Assembly (NCBI RefSeq): GCF_049116215.1
Contig: NZ_JAGDZB010000003.1
Span: 558,001 to 622,000 of the forward strand
Source: Shimia sp049116215
GTDB taxonomy: Bacteria > Pseudomonadota > Alphaproteobacteria > Rhodobacterales > Rhodobacteraceae
Direction of reading: 5' to 3'
Length of the DNA: 64,000 nt
How positions within the stretch are numbered: position 1 is the stretch's first letter; the number at the start of each line of letters is the position of its first letter. The position numbers and the translations under genes were made by a program. Under the pieces are notes generated by a model. That model made no database searches. It saw only the letters and a program-made list of their open reading frames with translations, and was not told the origin of the DNA. Positions 50,770 to 58,261 of the stretch are shown here, piece by piece.

Positions 50770-51423
50770 TTAGTTATGTTCGGCGTAAGACGCGTCCCAG
50801 AAATCCCGCTCCAGTTTTACGGCCCGCAGAAATAGCGCCTCGACCTCATCCTGGGCCTCGACAGTCAGAGTTGGCCATACGGCGTCCAGTTGGCTGCGCA
50901 AGTATTCAACGACGCCCTCAAAGCCTTCCCCCGCATGCAGCGTGATCCATTCGGCAAAATAGAACGGCAGGTCGTTTTTGGGTGGGTTCACCGGCGTGGC
51001 CCAACTTAGATAGACCCACTCCGCCACTACCAGCACAGCCAACATCAATTCATAGCGACCGGAAGCGGCGGCTTCGGCCATCAGCGCGTTGAAACCTTCG
51101 GTGGGCAGCGCAGGCGGCGCGTTTTGCTCTGCCTCAGTCATGTCGAGCGCCTCAAAGGAGCGCAGGAAGTAGGTGTTTTCCGGGCCGGTGACCAAAGCGA
51201 GGAACTGTGCCGCCGGGACTGAATCGGCCAATGTCGGCGCGTGCGCGATGGCACTGGCGAGCAAGCGCACGAAGTTGCCGACGAACTGATAGTCCTGTGC
51301 CAGATACCAACGCATTTTTTCCAAGGGCAGGGTGCCTTCGGCCAATTCGGTGCAGAACGGGTGCGTGGTCGCGGCGGTCCAGTCTTCACCCGCAAGGGTG
51401 CGCAGATGGTCGGTTGGGCGCAT
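50770..51423 (-). CDS. TenA-family protein (TenA_E-like, lacks the active-site Cys)
   Basis: 217 residues from ATG 51423 with AGGAG upstream. The all-helical TenA/thiaminase II fold is seen in HPFCTELAEGTLPLEKMRWY and LAQDYQFVGNFVRLL. Where TenA_C proteins have the catalytic Cys (LPCxWxY), this has VVAEWVYLSWA: Ala134 with Glu135 next to it, as in the TenA_E group. TenA proteins salvage thiamin pyrimidine; TenA_E members act on related aminopyrimidine degradation products. It is the third gene of an apparent three-gene unit. Confidence 0.82.
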   Translation of the reverse strand: MRPTDHLRTLAGEDWTAATTHPFCTELAEGTLPLEKMRWYLAQDYQFVGNFVRLLASAIAHAPTLADSVPAAQFLALVTGPENTYFLRSFEALDMTEAEQNAPPALPTEGFNALMAEAAASGRYELMLAVLVVAEWVYLSWATPVNPPKNDLPFYFAEWITLHAGEGFEGVVEYLRSQLDAVWPTLTVEAQDEVEALFLRAVKLERDFWDASYAEHN

Positions 51424-51498
51424 AAATCTCTCCTGTTGTTCGGCTTTGAAGCCGTTTGGGCGGAGAAAACCCGCATCGCGTGTTGGGTGCAAGCAGGT

Positions 51499-52098
51499 TT
51501 AGTGTTTACGCCGTGGACGAAGTACGCGCATGTCCCAAACGACCCAGAGTGTTGTCCCGACTACAGCGAGGCATGTTATCCATTTGCTGACCGGGCCCAT
51601 GGTGCCTTCGATCAGAAGAGCATGTACGACCGTTGAAAGAACAATGAGTACGGCGAGCGAGTTGTGCAGAATGGCCCAGTGTAGAAAGCGCAACGGCAAG
51701 CGGCGCCGTAACATAACTAGGAGTGCCGTGATGATCATGCCCCAGAGTGCTACGGCGCCGTAAAGCGAAAATGGAGTCGGGGAGACAAGGAGCAGCGCGT
51801 CAAGCGTATCGGGTGGGCTCGTCAGGTAGAGACCGCCGACATGCGCCACCACCGCCAGAACAATAACGCTGCCTGTGGCGCGATGCCAAATGCGCGCTGT
51901 GCGGGGTCTGAGCCCTGGGATGTGGCCGCCCGCCAGCAGAGGTTGCAGCAGGAATAGAATGAGACTGAGAATGCCAGCAAATCCCGCAACGATATACGTG
52001 GGGTCCCGATAGGCCAGGTAAGGACTTTGCGCCGCGACAACCAAGGGCACTAACAGTACAAGCGCCGCGGCGCTCCAGATCAAAAGAGACTTGGCCAT
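51499..52098 (-). CDS. Ferric-reductase-like / cytochrome b561-type membrane protein
   Basis: 199 residues, about five to six membrane helices. Candidate haem-ligand histidines are in IWHRATG, VAHVGGLYL, LHWAILHN and VVHALLIEG, spaced as in ferric reductase-like transmembrane domains. Electron donor is unknown; it could receive or supply electrons for its exported neighbour. It lies 9 bp after the intradiol-fold gene. Confidence 0.72.
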   Translation of the reverse strand: MAKSLLIWSAAALVLLVPLVVAAQSPYLAYRDPTYIVAGFAGILSLILFLLQPLLAGGHIPGLRPRTARIWHRATGSVIVLAVVAHVGGLYLTSPPDTLDALLLVSPTPFSLYGAVALWGMIITALLVMLRRRLPLRFLHWAILHNSLAVLIVLSTVVHALLIEGTMGPVSKWITCLAVVGTTLWVVWDMRVLRPRRKH

Positions 52099-52107
52099 TT
52101 GGCAAGA

Positions 52108-52593
52108 TCAGGCGCGTGTGAGGACAAAGTCAACATTCAGAGTTGTGTCACGTGCACTTGGCATGACTGGGCGCAAGAAGACCGTTTTAAATGCGCCGTC
52201 GTCATAGGCAAGATGTGCGTGCGGCTGGCCAAAGTTAGGCACAATCTGGTGCATTTCCAGATGGTAGGTCCCATCCGCCTGTGTGAGAACAGAGCCATGG
52301 TTGAGTGGTTCGCGCTCGCCGCCAATAGTGGTTGCCGCCCAGATTTGTATACGGGCATTTTGGATCGGTTGACCTTGACCCGCCAGACGGACTTTGCCCG
52401 AAATATGAAACCCATCGCCCAGTTTTTCGACAAACGGCGCGTTTGGACGGTAGTTGTTTGATCCGCCGCGCATTGTTTGAGTTGGCTTCAATGACTGAGC
52501 GAGAGCAGGTGAAGTCATCCCTGAGGCGACCAGGGCCGAAGACAGGCCAGCACCAATCAAAAAGCGGCGGCGATTGTAGTAAGGCGCGTACAT
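52108..52593 (-). CDS. Tat-exported intradiol-dioxygenase-fold protein
   Basis: 161 residues from ATG 52593 with CAGGAG upstream. The twin-arginine signal is NRRRFLIGAGLSSALVASG. The mature domain (GKVRLAGQGQPIQNARIQIW and QADGTYHLEMHQIVPNFGQP then HAHLAY) resembles the intradiol ring-cleavage dioxygenase beta-fold, but the usual Tyr/Tyr/His/His iron set is only partly visible. It may be a binding rather than catalytic version. Confidence 0.65.
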   Translation of the reverse strand: MYAPYYNRRRFLIGAGLSSALVASGMTSPALAQSLKPTQTMRGGSNNYRPNAPFVEKLGDGFHISGKVRLAGQGQPIQNARIQIWAATTIGGEREPLNHGSVLTQADGTYHLEMHQIVPNFGQPHAHLAYDDGAFKTVFLRPVMPSARDTTLNVDFVLTRA

Positions 52594-52687
52594 GACAAAC
52601 TCCTGTGGCACGGCGTGGGTGGTCCTTGACGCAGTTTGCCACAGGCGTTGAGAAATTCAGTGCACATGTTTGTGAGCGCCGATGCGT

Positions 52688-53416
52688 TTACCGCCGGGCA
52701 CGTGCCTCCATCGCTTCTTCACCAAGCGAGAGTGTGTAAGAGGTGAGTTCTGCTAGGGCTTCGTCGGCGTCGGTGCTGGTTTGCATCTCCAAGGCGTCGG
52801 CGATGCGGGTGTGCAGGCCAATGATCACATCGCGGTTGCGCTGTGTGAAGGTGATCATGTTCATCAGCGGTTGCATGGCCTCAACCGCGCCAGCCAGTTG
52901 ATAGGACAGCACCGGGTTGCCTGCGCCATCGACAAGGGCACGGTGGAAGGCCACGTCGCTGTCACAGAAGCGTTCATCGGAGAGGCCTGGTTGGGCCTGA
53001 CGGTGGATTTCCGCCCGCATGGTGGCGAGGTGATCCGGTGTGCGGCGTTGGGCCGACAGGGGCGCGCAGGCGCGTTCTAGGGCAAACCGCGCTTCACAGG
53101 CGGTTTCAAAATCCACCGCATTCATTGACAGCAACAGAGTGCTGGTCGTGATGTGCTGTGCGTAGGCTTCATCGTAAGACAAGCGGCGTACGAAGGCTCC
53201 GCCTGTAGCGCCGCGTTGAGTCCGGATCAAGTTTTGCGCCGCGAGTCGTTTGAGCGCCTCGCGCACGGTTGGTCGGGAGACGTCAAATTGGTCCGCCAGC
53301 TCAGATTCCGAGGGCAGGCGTTCGTCGACATTCATGTCGCCGGAGATGATCGCATCGCGGATCGCTTTGGCGATTTGCGCGGAGAGGTCGGCTTTGTTCT
53401 TGGGGTCTATTTTCAA
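52688..53416 (-). CDS. GntR/FadR-family regulator with FCD domain
   Basis: 242 residues. The N-terminal winged helix ERLPSESELADQFDVSRPTV and the C-terminal FCD helical domain (about 90-235) carry the metal-site pattern D..H (CDSDVAFHRALVDGAGN) and a later His (LHTRIADAL). The start is TTG 53416; no ATG is available in frame and no normal ribosome site is seen. The start codon overlaps a TGTCTGACA palindrome, suggesting autoregulation. It is divergent from the dmdA operon; in Ruegeria pomeroyi dmdA is likewise next to a GntR gene. Confidence 0.88.
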   Translation of the reverse strand: MKIDPKNKADLSAQIAKAIRDAIISGDMNVDERLPSESELADQFDVSRPTVREALKRLAAQNLIRTQRGATGGAFVRRLSYDEAYAQHITTSTLLLSMNAVDFETACEARFALERACAPLSAQRRTPDHLATMRAEIHRQAQPGLSDERFCDSDVAFHRALVDGAGNPVLSYQLAGAVEAMQPLMNMITFTQRNRDVIIGLHTRIADALEMQTSTDADEALAELTSYTLSLGEEAMEARARR

Positions 53417-53417
53417 T

Positions 53418-53459
53418 TGTCTGACATTTAGTGTTTGCTGCGCGTTTAATTGTCTGACA
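53418..53459. promoter_or_regulatory. Paired operators TGTCTGACA between GntR and the DUF2182-dmdA operon
   Basis: Two identical AATTGTCTGACATTT blocks, with palindromic cores TGTCTGACA at 53418-53426 and 53451-53459, start 33 bp apart (about three helical turns). The core resembles FadR/GntR operators (TGGTnnnACCA-like symmetry). One copy overlaps the regulator start codon. Confidence 0.75.
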
Positions 53460-53505
53460 TTTTAGACAGCAAGTTGTGAGTCGTGGCAAGAGGAGGAATG
53501 CCGGG

Positions 53506-54267
53506 ATGATCGCGGATCGCATTCGTTCTATGTCGGGTTTTCATTGGGTGGCGCTGTTTGGCGGCATTCTGGCTGCGTGGACTGCTCTGTTTCTGATGGC
53601 CATTCCGGCGGAGATGCGCGAGCTCAATGCAATTTACGGTGCGGATTTCTGGGTCAGCCTGTGCACCATCACGCCGGACGCCAGCGGCTTTGCCCGTGTG
53701 CTGTTGATGTGGGTTGTGATGAGCGCTGCGATGATGGCACCCACGGCTTTGCCAGCCTTTGCCACCTATGATGACCTGGCGCGACAAGCGCCGGGCGCGA
53801 GGTTCTCCGCGCTTGTCGGTGGGTACCTTGCGGTATGGATAGGTTTTTCCATACTCGCCGCAGCGCTGCAGATGGTGTTGTTTCAAGCGGGATTGCTGGG
53901 CGCATTGGGCGAAAGCCGGTCGGCGGTTTTCTCAGCCTTTTTGCTGGTGGTGGCGGGGCTGTATCAGTTCTCGCCCATGAAAGAGGCCTGTCTGTCCAAG
54001 TGCCGCATGCCGATGACGTTCTTTATGCAGCATTGGGATGAAGGGCCATGGAAAAACGGATTGCGTTTGGGGCTGACCTGTCTGGGCTGCTGCTGGGCGT
54101 TGATGCTTTTGGCATTCGTGGGCGGCGTGATGAACATTGCCTTTATGGGGCTGGCCACGCTGATCATGATTTTTGAGAAACTGCCCGACGTTGGGCGTTG
54201 GGTGACAAAGCCGCTGGGGCTCGTGCTGCTGTGCAGCGCGGCCTATGTGGCGGCGCACGCCCTGTGA
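53506..54267 (+). CDS. DUF2182 membrane protein
   Basis: 253 residues from ATG 53506, with AGAGGAGG 9 bases upstream. Several membrane helices; the family is described only as predicted metal-binding integral membrane protein. Conserved-looking cysteines are Cys162 and Cys166 (CLSKC) and Cys192, 195 and 196 (CLGCC), plus MSAAMMAPTALPAF. It is first gene of the operon that runs into dmdA, and next to DUF1326, its frequent partner. Confidence 0.85.
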   Translation: MIADRIRSMSGFHWVALFGGILAAWTALFLMAIPAEMRELNAIYGADFWVSLCTITPDASGFARVLLMWVVMSAAMMAPTALPAFATYDDLARQAPGARFSALVGGYLAVWIGFSILAAALQMVLFQAGLLGALGESRSAVFSAFLLVVAGLYQFSPMKEACLSKCRMPMTFFMQHWDEGPWKNGLRLGLTCLGCCWALMLLAFVGGVMNIAFMGLATLIMIFEKLPDVGRWVTKPLGLVLLCSAAYVAAHAL

Positions 54268-54291
54268 AGAATACTTAAGGAGGACCACACC

Positions 54292-54984
54292 ATGGCATCG
54301 GACAACATTACGGCGCCAGCCAAGATCGACAACCGCCATCCGGAGGCGATGAAATCCGGGTTGGGCACCATTCCGTGGACTATCAAGGGCGAGCTGATCC
54401 TGAACTGTAACTGTACAGTGTTCTGCCCTTGTGTGGTGAGCCTTGGGCTGCATCCTCCCACGGAAGGCCACTGTCAGACCTGGGGCGGTGTGCGGATTGA
54501 CGAAGGTCAGTACGGTGACGTCGACCTGTCGGGCCTCAACATCGGTCTGTTGATCGAGATCCCGGGCATGATGAGCCGTGGCAACTGGAAGGTGGCGCTG
54601 TTCATTGATGATCGGGCCAGCCCGGAGGCCTACAACGCGCTCGTTGATATCTTCAGCGGTAAAGCCAAGGGCACCACAGGCCTGTTCCAGGTGCTGGTGG
54701 GAGAGATCATTGGCGTGGAGCGTCAGCCTGTGTCTTATGATACCTCCGAGGATGGCAAAACCCGCCACATCACCGTCGGCAAGAAGATCGAGGGTGTCGT
54801 CTATCCGGTTGAAGGCAAGAACAAGGACGAGGAGATTGTGATCTCCAACACCAAATACTGGATGGGTCCGGACATCACGGTGGCAACAGCCTCCAAGGGC
54901 CGCGTGCGCGCCTTTGGTCGGGTTTGGGATTTTGGTGGACGCTCTGCTGAAATCTGCCAGATCGACTGGCACGGACCTCGGTAA
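54292..54984 (+). CDS. DUF1326 domain protein
   Basis: 230 residues, no signal peptide. The striking Cys cluster LILNCNCTVFCPCVVS (Cys39, 41, 45, 47) with Cys61 suggests a metal or thiol site. GRVWDFGGRSAEICQIDWHG closes the domain. Function is unknown. It lies 24 bp after DUF2182 and 5 bp before the DinB gene. Confidence 0.87.
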   Translation: MASDNITAPAKIDNRHPEAMKSGLGTIPWTIKGELILNCNCTVFCPCVVSLGLHPPTEGHCQTWGGVRIDEGQYGDVDLSGLNIGLLIEIPGMMSRGNWKVALFIDDRASPEAYNALVDIFSGKAKGTTGLFQVLVGEIIGVERQPVSYDTSEDGKTRHITVGKKIEGVVYPVEGKNKDEEIVISNTKYWMGPDITVATASKGRVRAFGRVWDFGGRSAEICQIDWHGPR

Positions 54985-54989
54985 GGCCA

Positions 54990-55511
54990 ATGTCGATGAT
55001 CACGCCCGAATACTGTCAGATGATGGCCAAGTATAACGCCTGGCAAAACCAGACGATGCGTGCGGCGTGTGAAACACTGACCGAGGCAGAATTGCGGGCC
55101 GATCGTGGTGCGTTTTTTGGCTCGGTCATGGCGACAATCAACCACATCCTCTGGGGCGATGCCCTGTGGATGAGCCGCTTGGACGGCGGGGATGGGCCGT
55201 CCAAGCCGGCGACTGAACATGCAGAACTGTGCCCGACTTTTGGTATCTGGGCGCAGGAGAGAAAACGCATGGATCTGCGAATTGTGCAGTGGTCAGAAAG
55301 TGTTACCTCCGAAAGCTTGAGTGGGGATTTGAGCTGGCATGCGCAGATGTTAAACAAAGAGATGCTCAAGCCAATGGCGCTGTGTGTGGTGCATTTGTTC
55401 AATCACCAGACACACCACCGCGGCCAAGTGCATGCTATGCTGACCGGCTTTGGTCGCACCACAGAAGATACGGATTTGGTTTTGATGCCTGAGGAGGTTT
55501 CATGGCTCTGA
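54990..55511 (+). CDS. DinB-family putative metal-dependent enzyme
   Basis: 173 residues, four-helix DinB/YfiT fold with metal-binding histidines: His52 in ATINHILWGD and the C-terminal HLFNHQTHHRGQVH. DinB-fold proteins include mycothiol- and bacillithiol-dependent enzymes, so a thiol-transfer role is possible beside dmdA (inference). Its last ten bases overlap the dmdA start. Confidence 0.85.
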   Translation: MSMITPEYCQMMAKYNAWQNQTMRAACETLTEAELRADRGAFFGSVMATINHILWGDALWMSRLDGGDGPSKPATEHAELCPTFGIWAQERKRMDLRIVQWSESVTSESLSGDLSWHAQMLNKEMLKPMALCVVHLFNHQTHHRGQVHAMLTGFGRTTEDTDLVLMPEEVSWL

Positions 55512-56605
55512 TTTCCCCATCACGACGGCTACGACGCACACCGTTTTCGGACGGCGTCGAAGCGGCCGGTGTGAAGGCCTATACGGTCTATAACCGCATG
55601 TTACTGCCGACGGTGTTTCGCTCTGTGGAAGAGGATTATCGTCACCTCAAAACCGCTGTGCAGGTTTGGGATGTGTCCGTGGAGCGCCAAGTCGAAGTGC
55701 GCGGGCCGGATGCGAGCAAGCTGTTGCAGATGCTGACGCCGCGGGACCTGCGCGGCATGTTGCCGGGGCAGTGCTATTACGTGCCCATCGTCGATGAGAC
55801 CGGCGGCATGTTGAATGATCCGGTGGCGGTTAAACTCGCCGAGGATCGGTGGTGGGTTTCGATTGCCGACAGTGATTTGCTGTTGTGGGTCAAAGGCATC
55901 GCCTACGGCTATCGGCTGGATGTGCTGGTGGATGAACCGGATGTCAGCCCGTTGGCGGTACAGGGACCGAAAGCGGACGATCTGATAGCACGTGTGTTTG
56001 GCGAGAAAGTGCGGGACGTGCGGTTCTTTCGCTTTGGCTGGTTTGAGTTTCAGGGGCGTAGCCTTGTGGTGGCGCGGTCCGGCTATTCCAAACAGGGCGG
56101 GTTTGAGATTTATGTCGAAGGCAGCGACATCGGCATGCCGCTTTGGAATGCCCTCATGGAAGCGGGCAAAGATCTGGATGTTTATGCGGGATGTCCCAAC
56201 CTGATTGAGCGGATCGAAGGCGGGTTGCTGAGCTACGGCAACGACATGACCGATGACAACACGCCACATGAATGTGGCTTGGGTCGGTTTTGTAACACCA
56301 ACACCGCGATTGGCTGTGTGGGGCGGGATGCCTTGCTGCGCGTGGCGCAGGAAGGGCCTGTGCGACAGATCCGTCCCATTGAAATTCATGGCGCGGCAGT
56401 GCCGTCCTGTGACCAGTTGTGGCCAATCATGGATGGGGATGATCACGTGGGCAATGTGAGCAGCGCGGCTTGGTCGCCAGATTTCACCACCAATGTGGCG
56501 ATCGGCATGGTGCGGATGACCCATTGGAAGTCAGGCACCGAGGTGGATGTGGTGACACCAGATGGGGTACGGCCAGCAACGGTTTATGAGGCCTTCTGGC
56601 AATAG
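55502..56605 (+). CDS. dmdA: Dimethylsulfoniopropionate demethylase
   Basis: Tetrahydrofolate-dependent demethylation of DMSP to methylmercaptopropionate, the first step of the demethylation pathway; 367 residues, GcvT fold. The N-terminus PSRRLRRTPFSDGVEAAGVK, then YTVYNRMLLPTVF, SGYSKQGGFEIYVEGSDIGM, CPNLIERIEGGLLSYGND and NVAIGMVRMTHW match Ruegeria DmdA closely and differ from glycine-cleavage T protein. The ribosome site GAGGAGG lies inside the end of the DinB gene. Confidence 0.93.
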   Translation: MALISPSRRLRRTPFSDGVEAAGVKAYTVYNRMLLPTVFRSVEEDYRHLKTAVQVWDVSVERQVEVRGPDASKLLQMLTPRDLRGMLPGQCYYVPIVDETGGMLNDPVAVKLAEDRWWVSIADSDLLLWVKGIAYGYRLDVLVDEPDVSPLAVQGPKADDLIARVFGEKVRDVRFFRFGWFEFQGRSLVVARSGYSKQGGFEIYVEGSDIGMPLWNALMEAGKDLDVYAGCPNLIERIEGGLLSYGNDMTDDNTPHECGLGRFCNTNTAIGCVGRDALLRVAQEGPVRQIRPIEIHGAAVPSCDQLWPIMDGDDHVGNVSSAAWSPDFTTNVAIGMVRMTHWKSGTEVDVVTPDGVRPATVYEAFWQ

Positions 56606-56626
56606 CGGATGTGGCTGAGGGCGGAC

Positions 56627-56659
56627 GCCTACGGCAAGGATATTTTGGGAATGAGAAAG
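56627..56659 (+). repeat. Dispersed GGGATATTT element, copy 5
   Basis: GCCTACGGCAAGGATATTTT then GGGAATGAGAAAG, in the 88-bp dmdA-acuI gap. It matches 37483-37510 best at its 3' half and 45493-45526 at its 5' half. Confidence 0.65.
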
Positions 56660-56693
56660 CCGGGCGGTGGTCTGGCGCGAGAGGAGAGATGAG

Positions 56694-57686
56694 ATGTTCA
56701 AAGCACTGGTGATGGACCAAAACGACGAAGGTCTGGCAAGCGCGTCGATCAAAGATCTGACGCTGGACGACCTGCCCAACGCAGAGGTCACGGTGGCAGT
56801 GGAGTACTCCACGGTGAACTACAAAGACGGCCTGTGCCTGTCGGCCAAGGGCGGCGGGCTGGTGCGCAAATATCCGCATGTGCCAGGGATCGACTTTGCC
56901 GGTACCGTCGAGGCGTCCGATGATGACCGTTTCAAGCCGGGCGACAAAGTGGTGCTGACCGGCTGGCGCGTGGGTGAGGCCCATTGGGGCGGATACGGCC
57001 AGAAGGCGCGGGTGAAAGCCGATTGGCTGGTTCCGCTGCCAGAGGGGCTGACGCCACAGCAGGCGATGGCCGTGGGCACAGCGGGTTTTACCTCTATGTT
57101 GTCGGTGATGGCGCTGGAAGATCATGGGTTAAAACCCGGCAATGGTCCGGTTCTGGTGACTGGTGCGGCCGGGGGCGTGGGCTCTGTGGCGGTCGCGATC
57201 CTGGCAAACCTTGGTTATGAAGTCGCCGGTGTGACCGGGCGTCCGGAGAGTGCCGACTACCTGAAATCTCTTGGCGCGACGCAGATTGTGGCGCGGGAAG
57301 AGCTCAACGAGACCGTGAAGCGTCCGCTGGAAAGCGAGAGCTGGTCTGGTTGTGTAGATGCCGTTGGGGGTGCGATGCTGGCGCGGGTTCTCGGCCAGAT
57401 GAAATATGGGGCATCCGTGGCCGCCGTGGGTCTGGCCGGAGGCGCGGCACTGCCAGCGACCGTGATCCCGTTCCTGCTGCGCGGTGTGAATCTCTTGGGC
57501 ATCGATTCCGTGATGCAGCCTTATGACAATCGCCTGCGCGCCTGGGAACGGATTGCCAAAGACCTGCCGATGGACAAGCTGGAAGCGATGGTGAAACCGG
57601 CAAGCCTGTCGGACCTGCCGCAATTGGGCGCAGACATTCTGCAAGGTCAGGTGCAGGGACGCGTTGTGGTTGACGTGAACGCCTAA
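56694..57686 (+). CDS. acuI: Acrylyl-CoA reductase (NADPH), medium-chain reductase family
   Basis: Reduces toxic acryloyl-CoA to propionyl-CoA in DMSP and 3-hydroxypropionate metabolism; 330 residues from ATG 56694. The Rossmann motif VTGAAGGVGSVAVAIL and VEYSTVNYKDGLCLSAK and FAGTVEASDD are typical of the AcuI/YhdH group. dmdA-acuI order is known from roseobacters. Confidence 0.92.
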   Translation: MFKALVMDQNDEGLASASIKDLTLDDLPNAEVTVAVEYSTVNYKDGLCLSAKGGGLVRKYPHVPGIDFAGTVEASDDDRFKPGDKVVLTGWRVGEAHWGGYGQKARVKADWLVPLPEGLTPQQAMAVGTAGFTSMLSVMALEDHGLKPGNGPVLVTGAAGGVGSVAVAILANLGYEVAGVTGRPESADYLKSLGATQIVAREELNETVKRPLESESWSGCVDAVGGAMLARVLGQMKYGASVAAVGLAGGAALPATVIPFLLRGVNLLGIDSVMQPYDNRLRAWERIAKDLPMDKLEAMVKPASLSDLPQLGADILQGQVQGRVVVDVNA

Positions 57687-57708
57687 CAGCGCGAAAACAC
57701 TGTGAAAC

Positions 57709-57737
57709 AGGCGGGTGAGGCAACTTGCCCGCCTTTT
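57709..57737 (+). terminator. Rho-independent terminator of the dmdA-acuI operon
   Basis: AGGCGGG / CCCGCCT with a 12-base loop, followed by a short T-run (CCTTTTGC), 23 bp after the acuI stop. Confidence 0.75.
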
Positions 57738-57762
57738 GCATGTCTGAGGGAGGCGTCACGCC

Positions 57763-58179
57763 ATGAGCTATGACAACGACAATATTTTTGCAAAAATCCT
57801 GCGGGGCGAAATCCCAAGCGAGAAGCTTTATGAGGATGACGACACCTATGTGTTTATGGACATCATGCCGCGCGCCGATGGCCATTGTCTGATCATTCCC
57901 AAGACAGCGTGCCGCAACATGCTGGACGCCACACCGGAGCAGCTGGCTGCCTGTTTGAAGACCGTGCAAAAGATGGGCCATGCGGTGATGACAGCTTTTG
58001 GCGCGGAAGGCGTGACGGTGCAGCAGTTTAACGAGGCCGCCGGTGGTCAGGAGGTGTTTCACCTGCATTACCACGTGTTGCCGCGCCACGACGGTGTGAA
58101 GCTGCGTCCACCTGGCACGATGGCGGATTTTGCGGTACTGAAAGAGCAGGCAGACAAAATCCGCGCAGCGTTGGCATAA
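57763..58179 (+). CDS. HIT-family protein (HINT-like nucleotide hydrolase)
   Basis: 138 residues with the triad motif FHLHYHVLPRH (HxHxHxx) and IFAKILRGEIPSEKLYEDDD at the start. It probably hydrolyses adenosine phosphoramidates or related nucleotides. It stands after the acuI terminator and so is likely separately expressed. Confidence 0.93.
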   Translation: MSYDNDNIFAKILRGEIPSEKLYEDDDTYVFMDIMPRADGHCLIIPKTACRNMLDATPEQLAACLKTVQKMGHAVMTAFGAEGVTVQQFNEAAGGQEVFHLHYHVLPRHDGVKLRPPGTMADFAVLKEQADKIRAALA

Positions 58180-58197
58180 ACGCCGCGTTTTATACGT

Positions 58198-58225
58198 GTT
58201 TCCCGGCTTGACCCTGCCGGGAAAC
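58198..58225 (+). repeat. Perfect 10-bp hairpin between HIT gene and class V aminotransferase
   Basis: GTTTCCCGGC / GCCGGGAAAC around TTGACCCT, 19 bp after the HIT stop. No T-run follows on either strand, so it may be a weak terminator, an mRNA structure or a binding site. Confidence 0.6.
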
Positions 58226-58261
58226 AGCGGTTTGGTGCGGGTCAAATTCAGGGGGTATCCG

